The notes under the pieces: generated by a model | The model's input: only the letters and a program-made list of their open reading frames with translations | Told to the model about the DNA's origin: nothing | The model's database searches: none | Program-made: the position numbers and the translations under genes | Assembly: GCA_019096155.1 (NCBI GenBank) | Contig: JAHCVI010000002.1 | Coordinates: 4,898,001-4,962,000, forward strand | Direction of reading: 5' to 3' | DNA length: 64,000 nucleotides | DNA from: Staphylotrichum longicolle | Lineage: Eukaryota > Ascomycota > Sordariomycetes > Sordariales > Chaetomiaceae | In this document: in pieces, positions 22,301-33,206 of the stretch | Numbering within the stretch: position 1 is the stretch's first letter | Layout: each line of letters opens with the position of its first letter

Positions 22301-22630
22301 GAAATAGCCGGTTCTTGTCTACATTCAAATGTCGGCACTTTCAAGCTAGACAGCCCGTTGTTGTTTTCTACAGCTTTGTCAGCGACGAGCACGCCGGGAT
22401 CTGTATCGACGGCAACTCCTGATGTCCCTCCGCATACGTCAGTCGCTGGGGCATTGGTCTCAGCGAGGACAATGTGTGGGTCACCTGCGGCTCGCACAAG
22501 GCACTGTGGCTGCCGCCGGCATACCGACCGCGAGCGTCAGATACAACAGCGTGGAGAGTGAGTCTCGGATGCCCGTCAGGACGCGTCTTGCTTTTGGCTT
22601 TCTCTTCCAATCACAGGTTTCTCAGATAGG
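19397..22630 (+). pseudogene. RelA/SpoT-like - NACHT - WD40 NLR, decayed
   Basis: The first segment (to 20046) has LSDIFKEIHDLVGLRIVLEF, YQTRNYRLSL and FEIQVTTVAEDLYNKLAHPL, matching the second half of RelA/SpoT-type nucleotide pyrophosphotransferase domains (D..G.RI, E.Q..T and H..YK patterns). The N-terminal half of that domain is missing at the ankyrin junction. An intron (20047-20093) leads in phase to a NACHT exon with FWLNGMAGTGKST and LIIDALDECE. TGA at 21025-21027 interrupts it, and the frame shifts near 21300. An intron at 21738-21793 leads to PLQVYHSLIVFAP and two WD40 units (TIKLWDAETGACTATLE). After another frame change near 22430 comes ALWLPPAYRPRASDTT, the usual C-terminal end. 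All domains are ordered as in a fungal NLR but the gene is dead. Confidence 0.75.
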
Positions 22631-22667
22631 CTCGTCATTCTTTTATGCGGAATTGAAGGATTGATGC

Positions 22668-22880
22668 ACGGGTGTTCCTACCTTACCGTTTCGTGCGGAA
22701 CTACTCTGGGCGATCCGCACCGCCCACCCCCTCTCCATCTGCGATGCGGCTATTTCGTCAACCATGGTGTCCATTCGCTCCTCCCACGGTGCCAACACAA
22801 ACGGAATGATGGTTTCAGGGTTCTCCATTGGGGACGTCCTTGAGTACGTCTGCCACCTTCGCTAGCAGGACAGTGAGCTT
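22668..22880 (-). mobile_element. Tad-like LINE ORF2 fragment
   Basis: The minus strand encodes KVADVLKDVP, then in another frame IIPFVLAPWEERMDTMVDEI and GWAVRIAQSSSARNGKVG. This corresponds to the segment of the intact LINE ORF2 at about 40260-40440 (VEPFVLAPWEERVDTTVDE). A small, frameshifted, diverged relic. Confidence 0.85.
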
Positions 22881-23975
22881 TCGTAAAGTTTTAGTCAAGG
22901 CTCTAGCTAAGCACTTTCTGCTCCGATTGTTCGCTAACAATCAACGGCAAAGCTGACGCAGTTTCGAAGCGTTTTCGCTTACCCACTAGCCAACATCCGG
23001 TCAGAAGCTTGGCCAAAAGCTTTTCTTTTCGGGGAAGAGGGGTCAGAAAACAGGGGCCCTCAGGGTCCAAAAACGGGTGCCTCTTTTCCTCTGTTAGTGC
23101 TGTCCGTTTTAAAGAAAACGGCGAAGCTGACTGCGCCGCATAACCGTCAGCTTTAATACGGCACAAGCGGCGAATCGAACACTCCCATCGGGCAGACGGC
23201 CCCGCCTCAGCAGGCAGCAGCGGAAATGAGCTTGGGCAAGCAGGAGGATCATACCAACTTACCAACCGACAACCTGCATCACGAAGCTCTTGGTGGCGAT
23301 CCCGCATGTCTTGTTCTTTCCAGCGCGACTTCGATAGAAGGTTTCTTTGGTGTGATCAGCTTAAGGTGGCAAGTCAATTGTAGGCTAGCATGCTCGGCAA
23401 CATGCTGGAGTCCTCAAGGCTCCTGCCCAACCGCGTTGGCAAATTTGAGCCTACTGCTTGTGACTGACGTTCTGTGACCACGGGCTGTGGCTCAGCTGCT
23501 GCGCCACGGGGTCTCACAGCGTCATGCTTTACTTCTCGCTCAGCGCTGCACATCGACGCCCTTGAAGACGTTCCGACCCATGTTTAATGATCGAGATGTC
23601 TCTGTGGAGGATGCCTACCTTGAGCAAAAGACGCATGGTGACCGCACTCCATAAGATATACTCCTGACGTCATGTCGGTGTTGGAGGCTGGGTTATGCAT
23701 GTTTCCACGAGAGGAGTCTATGACTGAATCCTTGCGCAACAAGAAATTTCGCCTAGGACCGGTTCCCACATATGCGAATGGTATTTCTATACAGTCCCAC
23801 GATTTCTCGAACTTCCACCCTGCTTGCGAACCTTTTATGATCAAATCTGACGTACCTCTTCAGTCAATGCCATCACGCGAGGCCGGAGTATCCAATATAA
23901 AGTATTTGCTAGAACATCGTTAGCGAAACAGGTGAACTCCGCACTTTATGATGACACAGACGTGTGAAAGGAGCG
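22881..23975. other. Spacer upstream of the patatin-NACHT-ankyrin gene
   Basis: No secure gene is seen. On the minus strand near 23600 a short segment reads VGILHRDISII, resembling the catalytic loop of FunK1-type fungal kinases, but it is too short to call. The promoter of the gene at 23976 should lie in the right part. Confidence 0.4.
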
Positions 23976-26900
23976 ATGGTCTCTCAGGCACTTGAGCGAA
24001 AGAATAATGGGGATGATCCCCTCGATCAACAAGGGCTCTGTCTCCTATCTCTTGGCAAGTTCCGTGGTATACTTGCTACCAATGAAAGTCGTCCTAACAG
24101 GTGGAAAAGATGGCGGGGGCGTGCGCGGGCTTTCTACCCTCTACATCCTGAAGAATATCATGGATAAGTTGAACGACAATCGTCGGACGGCCGGATCTCC
24201 TGCAGTACAGCCCTGCGAAATATTTGATCTCATCGGGGGGACAAGCACAGGCGGGTAAATGATATCTTATACGACAAGGCCTCCTTATATCATCATATCG
24301 GGCTAACCTTCCTCAGACTGATTGCCATCATGCTTGGTCGCTTGCAGATGGATGTCGACACCTGCATCACCGCATACACTGAGCTTATGAAATCGATCTT
24401 CGAAGAGAAGTCAAGCTGGCTTCCTTTTACGCTTCGCGGAAAGACGCAGTCACGCTTTGACTCATCAAAGCTAGAAGATGCGATCAACGAAGTGATCACT
24501 AACAGCGGGAAGTCAGTCAATGACTTGTTCAATGACGGTGTTGACCGGGGCTGCAAAGTGTGAGTGGAGTTTCGTCCTAAAAAAGGCCTCCTGCTCATGA
24601 GATTCTACTAGCTTTGTATGCGCCACGTCGACCGAGACTTCTGGGATCCGGCGGATTCGAAGCTATCAGCAACAGGGAGTGCGTGACATTGGTGCTACTA
24701 TCAGCAAGGCGGCTTCTGCAACATCAGCGGCAACGACTTTCTTCTCTCCTGTCTCGATCGGAGAGCTTAAGTTTGTGGACGGTGCCCTTGGAGCAAACAA
24801 TCCAGCGGAAGAAGTGGAGGGCGAGGCCGCAAATATCTGGTGTCCAGAGACGGCGCAACTGCAACCTCTCGTGAAATGTTTCATCTCTATTGGGACTGGA
24901 GATCCAGGGAAGAAACCAATCGCTACCAGCGCCCTCAAATTCCTCACCGAGACCCTCCCGGACATGGCCACGGAGACCGAGAAGACTGCAAAGCGCGTTC
25001 TAGATCGCTGGAGAGGTTCCTTCGACAACAAGCGGTATTTCCGGTTCAATGTTCAGCAAGGGCTCCAGAACGTCGGTCTGGCGGAATACAATGCACAAGG
25101 AACCATCGAGGCGGCGACTGATGAATACCTCGACAACACGGAACAGAAGTTTCGTGTTCGTGACTGCATCAAGAACCTGGAACAGAAACAAAGTTTGTGC
25201 ATAGCTGAAGACTTTTCATAGTGATAACCGCACATTCATCTAACGCATAATTTAGAGAGAACCGAGGTCAATTTTGGCTCGTTGCTCAGTGTACGTAACT
25301 CTTCAAAGAGGCTGAAGTCGATAGTGTGCTTACTAAGTACAGGATTATTATGATCTTCAGGTTATCCGAAAATTTCGTGATGGTGCGCCAGAGCTTTCTC
25401 AGGACTGCCGCAGATCGCTGGCCTTTCCGCAAATGCAGAATCGCTTATACGACATTGGCAGCGCCGTCGCGGGGACATGCGAGTGGCTGCATCGAGATAA
25501 GACGTATACGGCCTGGGCCGCTTGCGATCGAGGCCTGCTCTGGATCAAGGGAAAGCCGGGTTCTGGGAAATCGACACTGCTCAAATACGCTCTCGATAAT
25601 CACGGAGCCAGAGACAGCGACCTTGTTCTCGCGTTTTTCTTTCATGGTCGCGGCGATGAACTTCAAAGGACTCCTCTTGGCCTCTTCCGGTCCCTCCTTC
25701 ATCAGATCCTTGAACGGGCCCCCAAGGCGCTGTCGGACCTCATCGATACCTTTGAAAAAAAGTGCGAGGACTTTGGCAAACCGGGTGAAAAGTGGCAGTG
25801 GCATGAGGAGGAACTGCGGCGCTTCTTTGAGTCATCCCTTTTGAACGTCCTAAAGACTTACACGGTCTGGTTGTTTGTCGACGCCTTGGACGAATGTGGG
25901 AAAGACAACGCGGTCAAGCTCGTCGACATGTTCAAGTCCTTGCTGAAGGGTATCCCATCCCAGTCCATTGGCCTGGGACAGCTTCGTATCTGCTTCTCCT
26001 GTCGTCACTACCCAATCCTGGATCTGGACAGTATATTCGAAATATGCCTCGAAGACGAAAACCGCGAGGATATTTCGACCTTTGTGGATGACCAACTTGC
26101 CGCGTTCCGCGCGCGAACATCATCTACGATTCCCGCCTTGATCGCCGAACATGCCTCCGGCGTCTTTATGTGGGCGCGTCTTGTGGTGAAGAAAGTCCTG
26201 GACCTTGAGCGTGAGGGTGTCGGAGTCAAGAAAATCAGAGCAGCAGTCGATTCTATCCCTCCCGATCTCGAGAAACTATACGAACGACTTATTCGAAGCA
26301 TGGAACCGGCCTCCCTAAAACTAATCCAATGGATCTGCTTCGCCACGCGGCCCTTGTCAATAGACGCGTTGCGATGGGCCATGGTTATCGAGGCCGATTG
26401 CCCACACCGGTCATTACAGGCATGCCAGAGCGAGGAAGATTACGTCCCCGACAGTATCCGGATGAAGCGGCAAGTGCAGACCCTCAGCCGGGGTCTCGCC
26501 GAGATCACTCATGCGCAGGATGTCCAGTTCATCCATCAATCCGTCAAGGACTTCGTCGAGAACGGCCTGCCAGCTTTGGACGGATGCAAAAGTTCGACCG
26601 AGGCAGCAGTCAGAGCACACTTCCAGTTCTCTAAAATTTGCATACACTACCTGGCGATGGAGGAGATTGGTCGGTCAACAAGCTACGAGGACAACGATTT
26701 TCCCTTCTTGCGTTACGCTACAACCTCGTGGGTGGTGCATACAAAGCAGTGCGATGCTAGAAGCGTCCCGCAAGAGGATCTGCTGGCGTTGTTTGCTTGG
26801 CCATCAAACGCTCTCGTGGAGTCATGGGTGCGTGTTTACCGGACAATAGATCGTTATTCCGATAATTGTCCATCAAAAGGAACTAGTCTGGTACACGTTA

Positions 26901-28711
26901 TGTCGAGGTATGGGGTCTTCGGGCTGTTAATGGTTATTTTACAAAGGGCAGATCAAATTACTATAGATATCGACGCTAAAGATGAAAACGGTCGGACGCC
27001 ACTATCGTGGGCCGCCGAGAACGGGCACGAAACGGTCGTCAAGCTACTGCTCGGCACGAGCAAAGTCGATGTCGACGTGAAGGATAACTATAGCCGGACG
27101 CCGCTGTCGTGGGCCGCCGAGCAAGGGCACGAGGCCGTCGTCAAGCTGCTGCTCGGCACGGACAAAGTCGATGTCGACTCGAGAGACAGCATATATGGCC
27201 GGACGCCGCTGTCGTGGACCGCTGAGAACGGGCACGAGACGGTCGTCAAGCTGCTGCTCGGCACGGGCAAAGTCGATGTCGACGCGAAGGATAACTATAG
27301 CCGGACGCCGCTGTCGTGGGCCGCCGAGCAGGGGCACGCGACGGTCGTCAAGCTGCTGCTCGGCACGGGCAAAGTCGATGTCGACGCGAAGGATAACTCT
27401 AGCCGGACGCCGCTGTCGTGGGCTGCCGCGCACGGGCACGAGGCCGTCGTCAAGCTGCTGCTCGGCACGGGCAAAGTCGATGTTGACACGAGAGGCAGGA
27501 AATATAGCTGGACACCGCTATCCTGGGCTGCCGCGAGTGGGCACGAAGCCACGGTCAAGCTACTACTCGACACGGGCAAAGCTGATGTCGATACAAAAGA
27601 TAACTCTGGCCGGACGCCGCTATCGTGGGCTGCCGCGAAGGGGCACGAGACCGTTGTCAAGCTACTGCTCGGTACAGGCAAAGTGAATGCGGACGCGAGA
27701 GACAGCAAATATGGCCGGACACCGCTGTCATTGGCCGCCGAGAAGGGGCACGAGACCGTTGTCAAGCTACTGCTCGGCACAGGCAAAGTCGATGTCAATA
27801 CGAAAAATAACTCTGGCGGGACGTCGCTGTCGTGGGCTGCCGCGAAGGGGCACGAGACCGTTGTCAAGCTACTGCTCGGCACAGGCAAAGTGAATGCGGA
27901 CGTGAGAGACAGCAAATATGGCCGGACGCCGCTGTCATGGGCGGCAGCGAACGGACACGAGACCATTGTCAAGCTGCTGCTCGGTACGGGCAAAGTTGAT
28001 GTCAATACGAAAAATAACTTTGGCCGGACGCCGCTGTCGTGGGCTGCCGAGAAGGGACACGAGACGGTCGTCAAGCTACTGCTCGGCACGAGCAAAGTCG
28101 ATCTCGATGTGAAGGATAACTATAGCCGGACGCCGCTGTCGTGGGCCGCCGAGCAAGGACACGAGGCCGTCGTCAAGCTGCTAGTCGGCACGGACAAAGT
28201 CGATGTCGACTCGAGAGACAGCATATATGGCCGGACGCCGCTGTCGTGGGCCGCCGAGAACGGGCACGAGACGGTCGTCAAGCTGCTGCTCGGCACGGGT
28301 AAAGTCGATGTCGACGCTAAGGATGACTCTGATCAGACGCCGCTGTCGTGGGCCGCCGAGCAGGGGCACGAGACGGTCGTCAAGCTGCTGCTCGGCACGG
28401 GCAAAGTCGATGTCGACGCGAAGGATAACTCTAGCCGGACGCCGCTGTCGTGGGCTGCCGCGCACGGGCACGAAGCCACGGTCAAGCCACTCCTCGACAC
28501 GGGCAAAGTTGACGTCGATACAAAAGATAACTCTGGCCGGACGCCGCTCTCGTGGGCTGCCGCGAAGGGACATGAGGCGGTCGTCAAGCTGCTGCTTAGC
28601 ACGAGCAAAGCCGATATCGACGCGAAGGATAACTCTGGCCGGACGCCGGTGTCGTGGGCCGCCGAGAATGGGCACGAGTCTGTCGTACAGTTACTCGAGT
28701 CAGTGAAGTAG
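23976..28711 (+). CDS. Patatin - NACHT - ankyrin NLR (intact)
   Basis: My six exons are 23976-24054, 24110-24254, 24317-24559, 24612-25192, 25256-25290 and 25361-28711. All phases agree, giving 1477 residues. The first intron is GC-AG (GCAAGT, branch CTAAC); splicing it restores the patatin start LCLLSLDGGGVRG. Elbow GTSTGG (Ser near 72) and DGALGANN (Asp near 212) follow. The intron before FVCAT sits where it does in the patatin-NB-ARC paralogs. The NACHT domain has GKPGSGKSTLL near residue 424 and WLFVDALDECG. Residues ~900-1477 are 17 ankyrin units of 34-35 residues. Expected role: ligand-triggered oligomerisation and lipase activation in non-self response. The patatin frame also reaches a stop at 25221, so two genes are possible, but the small 35-nt exon links them in frame. 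The exon 6 acceptor could lie 18 nt upstream. Confidence 0.8.
26980..28705 (+). repeat. Ankyrin coding tandem array (17 units, 102/105 bp)
   Basis: The near-invariant core is RTPLSWAA..GHE.VVKLLLG, with variable residues before GHE (EN, EQ, AH, AS, AK, AN, EK), in the turn (DNYS, DSIYG, DNSG, DSKYG, NNFG) and after KV. Two unit lengths alternate. Units 2-6 recur as units 12-16 at a spacing of about 1032 bases (GATAACTATAGCCGGACGCC at 27083 and 28115), indicating a higher-order duplication within the array. Confidence 0.95.
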
Positions 28712-30720
28712 TATGTTGAGTCCTTTGTTTTCAGGCGGCGCCTGACAGACAGTTGGAAAGAATGGGCTGCAACAGCGAACGGCGATCGCCAGAAGTGGAA
28801 TGTCGAGCGCATGCGGGCCCGCTCTTGTACCTCACAAATGAAACAAGAGTGGCACGGCACGAAACTCGCTCTACTTGTTCGACAAACGCGGCTGTCTAGA
28901 TAGTGAGTAGTAAGCGGCGCCGCTCCAAGCATCACAGTTATTCTTAAAACGGCGCGACTTTCATTTACCAGAGACGGGGGGCAAGCCTGGTCTTTCCAGC
29001 CTAGATGCCATTACAAGACCCTGAAGATGGCTGCCGGTGAGGTTGTCCAGCCGTAACGTATCCGCTCGCACAGAGTCCCCGAGCAACGTCTGCACTGCCT
29101 ATCGCTGCACAAACCCTGCAAAAAGGAAAAGGGGAAAAAAGGGCGATAAAAGAAAAGAGAACAAAGAAAGAAGGGGGAGGAAAGGAAAGAAAGAAAGAAA
29201 ACCGAGCAAAGCAAATACCCGGAAGACGACCGTGTCGGGGAAGTCTAAGTTCCAGCGCCGACCGTAATTGGGCTACCTTGGGTGGCTCATCTCCAGCCTC
29301 GGGGCAGACTCCGACGGACCGCGGCTTTTGTGCTGAGTACTTTACGGGGATGGCATGGAGATTTGTTCGCAAGGAGGGTGCACTCTTCGATGCCGTCCTC
29401 GAGAGCAGCTCTGGGTTCCTTGGCACCGACAAAAGCGCGGTGATGCTGCGGCTTGGATCCATCCGCGACTACGTCGGGAAATGGTCACCGCAGGGATACA
29501 GCCGGATCAACACATGATGTCCGGGGCCAAATACACCGAGCTAGAGAGGACGGAAAGTGACACTTCGAACGAGACTGATTCCTTCTCCGACGCTGGCGAC
29601 GACGACGACCATGACGATCTTTCTGAGGTTGCCGAGAGTGACGGCGGCTCTGACGTCGACGACAGAGTGGGGAGCAAGCGGTGCGGCCTGTTCGGGTGGC
29701 CGGCGCGCTTGGTCTCGTCTTGAGGCTGCAATGACTACGGATGTACGTGAACGAAAACAAAGATTGAGCGTGGATTGCTATCTAATTGGGTTTGGTATGA
29801 AAGACCGCGGGAGTAACTCTACCCGTGACTGCGAAGCCGCCCAGCTCCCCAAGCTGCTTTGTGACCAAGCTAAGTCTTGCTGCCGTCACCGCGGCTGACC
29901 CCCTTCCGACCAGCCGGCCTAACTCCCCAAGCGCCATGTCCGCTGGTTCGGAGTCGCCGATCTGGTGTGAGTAGACATCGAGGTTCCTTGTAAGAATGCT
30001 GCCGTGCCGTGGGCATTATGCTCAAACGGAATTGAAGACTGTGAGGAACAGTGGTAAAGCATACCAGACAGAGACGGCAGGTGGGTGAATCAACTTACAG
30101 CCTGGAACGGAGGGTCTATCATGGAAGCGGATTCGCGAGCCGCGTTGGAGGGAGCGCTGCTGGGAGGTTTTAGGGGTTCCAACGCACATACTAGAGGTCG
30201 GCTGCTTAAATGGGGGTGTGAAGCTGTAACAAGCAGCCAGGCAGGTCGGTGCTTGGTTCTGCTGGTCTGGTTCTGCTGGTCCCCTAGCACCCAGCGTTGC
30301 CTCCTACAGCGACACATCCCCCACAAAGAGGGGTTTTGCGCCACCTTGGCGACTGCCTTCCACCGCGCTATCCGACTTCCCCTCCAGGAGAGAATGAGTC
30401 TAACGTCGGTCCTGAGTGTGTGGTCAACTGCTTCTCCTCTGTTAGGAAGATGCCGTACTCGCTCTCGGTCAGCTTAGCGGCTTGCAACAGAGTCGGATTT
30501 GGGGCTATGATTTGGTCAATTGAGCACGGCATGGGTGAGTGTGTTCACGTATGTGGTGCAGGGGTTGTCGGAATGGCCCAACAGTAGCAGGCTGCAGGAA
30601 GCCAACAGCATGGGTCCCCAGCAGCAAGGGAGGGGCGGGGGGCTTGTGAATGCGCCAATCGTTCATACGACGTATCAGGGTACATACAATGAAGCACACC
30701 ATAAGGACAGCGTCATAGAG
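28712..30720. other. Spacer with purine tract and small unassigned ORFs
   Basis: About 29118-29200 is an almost pure A/G run. A frame at 29278-29517 contains WRFVRKEGALFDAVLESSSG and IRDYVGKWSP. A second at about 29516-29721 is very acidic (DAGDDDDHDDLSEVAES) and ends CGLFGWPARLVSS. Their composition looks coding and they could be exons of one small gene, but I recognise no family. Nothing is seen in 29900-30720. Confidence 0.4.
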
Positions 30721-32193
30721 GACGTTGTCCGGTCGCCCTAACCAGTCCGATACGCCCGCTACGACGACATTAAGATCATCGTTGCATGTTGGAACGAGAT
30801 TTCTGCTCCGGTCCGGAATCTGGCCTTTGGTATTTTGCCTGCATAGCCGGCAAGGCTCTGCCTTAGATGGTCCTCCGACCTGCCATTCAGCGAGAAGACT
30901 GAGTTGAAGGTGACCTTGTGGCGCCGAGCAAGGCCCGCAGCCAGCTGTGTCTTCCCAATGCCGCCCAGCCCGTAGAGGACAAATATCCGCTGTTGCGTTC
31001 GAGGGGAGCGAGATCAGAGGAGGAGGCATCGTCGAGGTCGTCGGTATCGGATTGTCGGTCAAAAAAGCGATTCGACTTGGGCGCCCTGCAGACAAAACAC
31101 TGTCGCGGGCGGATAAGATCGTCAAATAAACTAAGTGAACCTAGAAAACAACTAACACTCTCATCTGGCGATGGCGTTCGCGCACGCATTCATCTGCTTG
31201 AACACGGCCTGCGACTCAACATAGCGCTGGGTGGCGGCCGCGATTTCCTTTTTCTTCCTCGACTCTTCCAGCCCGATCTCCTCAAGCCCGCGGTCGACAT
31301 TGAAGCGGTAGTAGCGTCCCTCAGCTTCCAGGTCCGACTTGTCGCGCCGGAACCGCTCGGCCGTCCTTTCCGTCTCCGTTGCGAGCTCCCGCAGGGTCCG
31401 CCAGATTCGGAGGACGTCGCCGCGCTCGGGCTTGAAGGTGGGGACGCCTGTACCGATCGACACAATGCATTGAAGGCTACCCCGCAGCTGATCGCCCCAC
31501 ACGTCCTGGGCCTGGTTCCACAGCGAGTAGACCGGATTGAATGCGCTAAGGGCTCCGTCAACGAATTCTTCATCAAAGGGTCCGAAAGCAATTGGGTCGA
31601 AGAAGGCCGTGGCGGCGAATGTCGCGCGGCAAGCCTGCCAGATTTTTGTAGAATTGAGGAGGTCGGAGTTGTCGCTTCGTGGGGAGCGGTAGCTGGTCAG
31701 GCACACCGTTTGGCTGATCTCTTTGCTCGTTGCGCATACAAATCTGAGTTGAGTTAGTGCGAGCCACGGAAAGCCGGTAACGTTATATCGCAACTTACAC
31801 TTTGCAAGAAGAGTCACTATCCTTGAGCAGCACATCCTCGCCAAGGCCGCGCGCCGCGAGGATCTGTTTGACGGCCTGCTCGAGCGCGACGGCATCAAAC
31901 CTGCCGTAAAGCTTGCCCTCAATGTTGACACGATGGCTCTGCTTCTCGAAGACCTTGTCGAAGAGCGAAGTGTAGGCGTTGACGCACTCATCGATGGTCA
32001 TCCGCAGGCGGCCCAGCATGATGGCAATCAGGCCGCCGGTGCTGGTGCCGCCGATCATATCGAAGTAGTCGCAGGGCCTCAGCGGGGCGTCGGGGTTGAC
32101 GGCGGCCATGAGACTGCGGAGGATCATGAGTGAGGACAAGCCGCGAACGCCACCGCCGTCGAGGGCGAGCAGGCGGAGGGCTCCAGCAGGCAT
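30721..32193 (-). pseudogene. Patatin - NB-ARC NLR, copy 3 (truncated)
   Basis: Exon 1 is 32193-31799 and exon 2 is 31743-31157, with the same lengths (395 and 587) and splice signals as copy 2. It encodes DGGGVRG, GTSTGG and DGALSAFNPV; the normally conserved GANN after the catalytic Asp reads SAFN. TGA at 31163-31161 replaces the Arg codon CGA of the other copies just before the exon 2 donor. The NB-ARC exon is recognisable but frameshifted (LSSTGWAALGRHSW is the P-loop read out of frame; GQIPDRSRNLVPTCNDDLNV later). It ends at about 30721, after GRPDNV. No TPR region follows. It is non-functional as a full receptor; a patatin-only product is conceivable. Confidence 0.85.
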
Positions 32194-32440
32194 GGTTGTT
32201 TGGATAGAGCGGGCCGAATCGGTGGAAGAGAGGACGGCATCCGTCGCTGGCGTACATGACGCAAGCAAATGAATTGATACCGAGAGTTTATAGACCTAAG
32301 TTACGCGTTCGATCGGTTGGTGAAATGACATTGTATTTACAAGATAATGATGTCAGCTGCTGCCGCCACCACAACTCAGCTGTGCTACTCTACATTACCC
32401 CTCTCATCCTCGCGGATTCAGGATCCTCAAATCCATGACC
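32194..32440 (-). promoter_or_regulatory. Upstream region of copy 3, shared with copies 1 and 2
   Basis: On the minus strand this holds CACCAACCGATCGAACGCGT, then GGTCTATAAA (TATA-like, 32287-32292), then GGTATCAATTCAT, as in the other paralogs. Farther out, 32350-32440 resembles the right half of the 9626-10016 divergent region, suggesting that copy 3 also once had a head-to-head partner. Confidence 0.5.
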
Positions 32441-32949
32441 AAGCCGGCGACGGATGTCGTCCGTATCAGGCGGGTTGTCTTCGCCTCCAAAACTGGCTCC
32501 TCCAAAACCTGGACCTCCCCGTGATAAACGCGATAACGGCCGGCAGAACGCCAATGTTGCTGACTTGCATGGACAGCAAACCAATCGCGGCCATGGGCAC
32601 AGCACAGCATAGTCTTAGATATGATGCCGGTTGGTGCATTAAGTCCACCGGATTTGGGTTGTCCTTGAAGTTTCGGCTGACGTAAATGTTGACGGACTGG
32701 GGTCAGAAGGACGAAAACCTGAGCGTGAAGCAGACCAAAAGCCTCACTGAGCATAACACAAAAATAGAACAACAACAGTGGTAGAGGGGAGGGACGAGGG
32801 CGGAACCAAGCATCATGAAAAGCACTTGATGACATTAAATTGCATCTCAGCAGCCTCCCACTGGAGGAAGTGGCACGATCAAATTGGCATCCTCGAGTTC
32901 TTTTACGCGCTGGTTCCTCTCTATGTGAGCCTGCAGCCAAGCGTCTTGC
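32441..32949. other. Spacer, nothing recognised
   Basis: Overlapping minus-strand frames show no known motif. It separates the copy 3 upstream region from the kinase fragment. Confidence 0.4.
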
Positions 32950-33165
32950 GCGGTATGAGGACAGCCCCGCGCTCGTGCGAATAAGTGATGTTCGCCGGCT
33001 TGATGTCGTTGTGGACGATGTGTTGCGCGTGGAGGTATGAGAGAGCCGACGACAGGCACGCAGAAGAATGTCGATGGCAACTACTTTGAAGCGAAGGGCG
33101 ATCAGAATTTCGGTATGGTTCCCTCCAAGGAATCGGTGGGGAGAAAGGACACATAGACGTCGTCC
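32950..33165 (-). pseudogene. Protein kinase fragment
   Basis: The minus strand reads VYVSFLPTDSLEGTIPKF, then in another frame SALSYLHAQHIVHNDIKPAN and ITYSHERGAVLI. The VHNDIKPAN catalytic loop (HRD-type with N in place of R) and GAVLI leading to the expected DFG are typical of fungal Ser/Thr kinase domains. The DFG and the rest of both lobes are absent. It is a relic, lying opposite and upstream of the NB-ARC-TPR gene. Confidence 0.6.
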
Positions 33166-33206
33166 GGCACTCCCAAGGATGATGATCAAGAGCATATCTC
33201 GAAACC

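Noticed and set aside
23584..23844. Possible FunK1 kinase gene on the minus strand
   Set aside because: Only a short VGILHRDISII stretch fits; the flanking sequence does not extend the domain in any frame.
27044..28935. Long minus-strand ORFs and alternative plus-frame ORFs across the ankyrin array
   Set aside because: They follow the 102/105-bp repeat period and lack independent motifs; they are shadows of the ankyrin coding frame.
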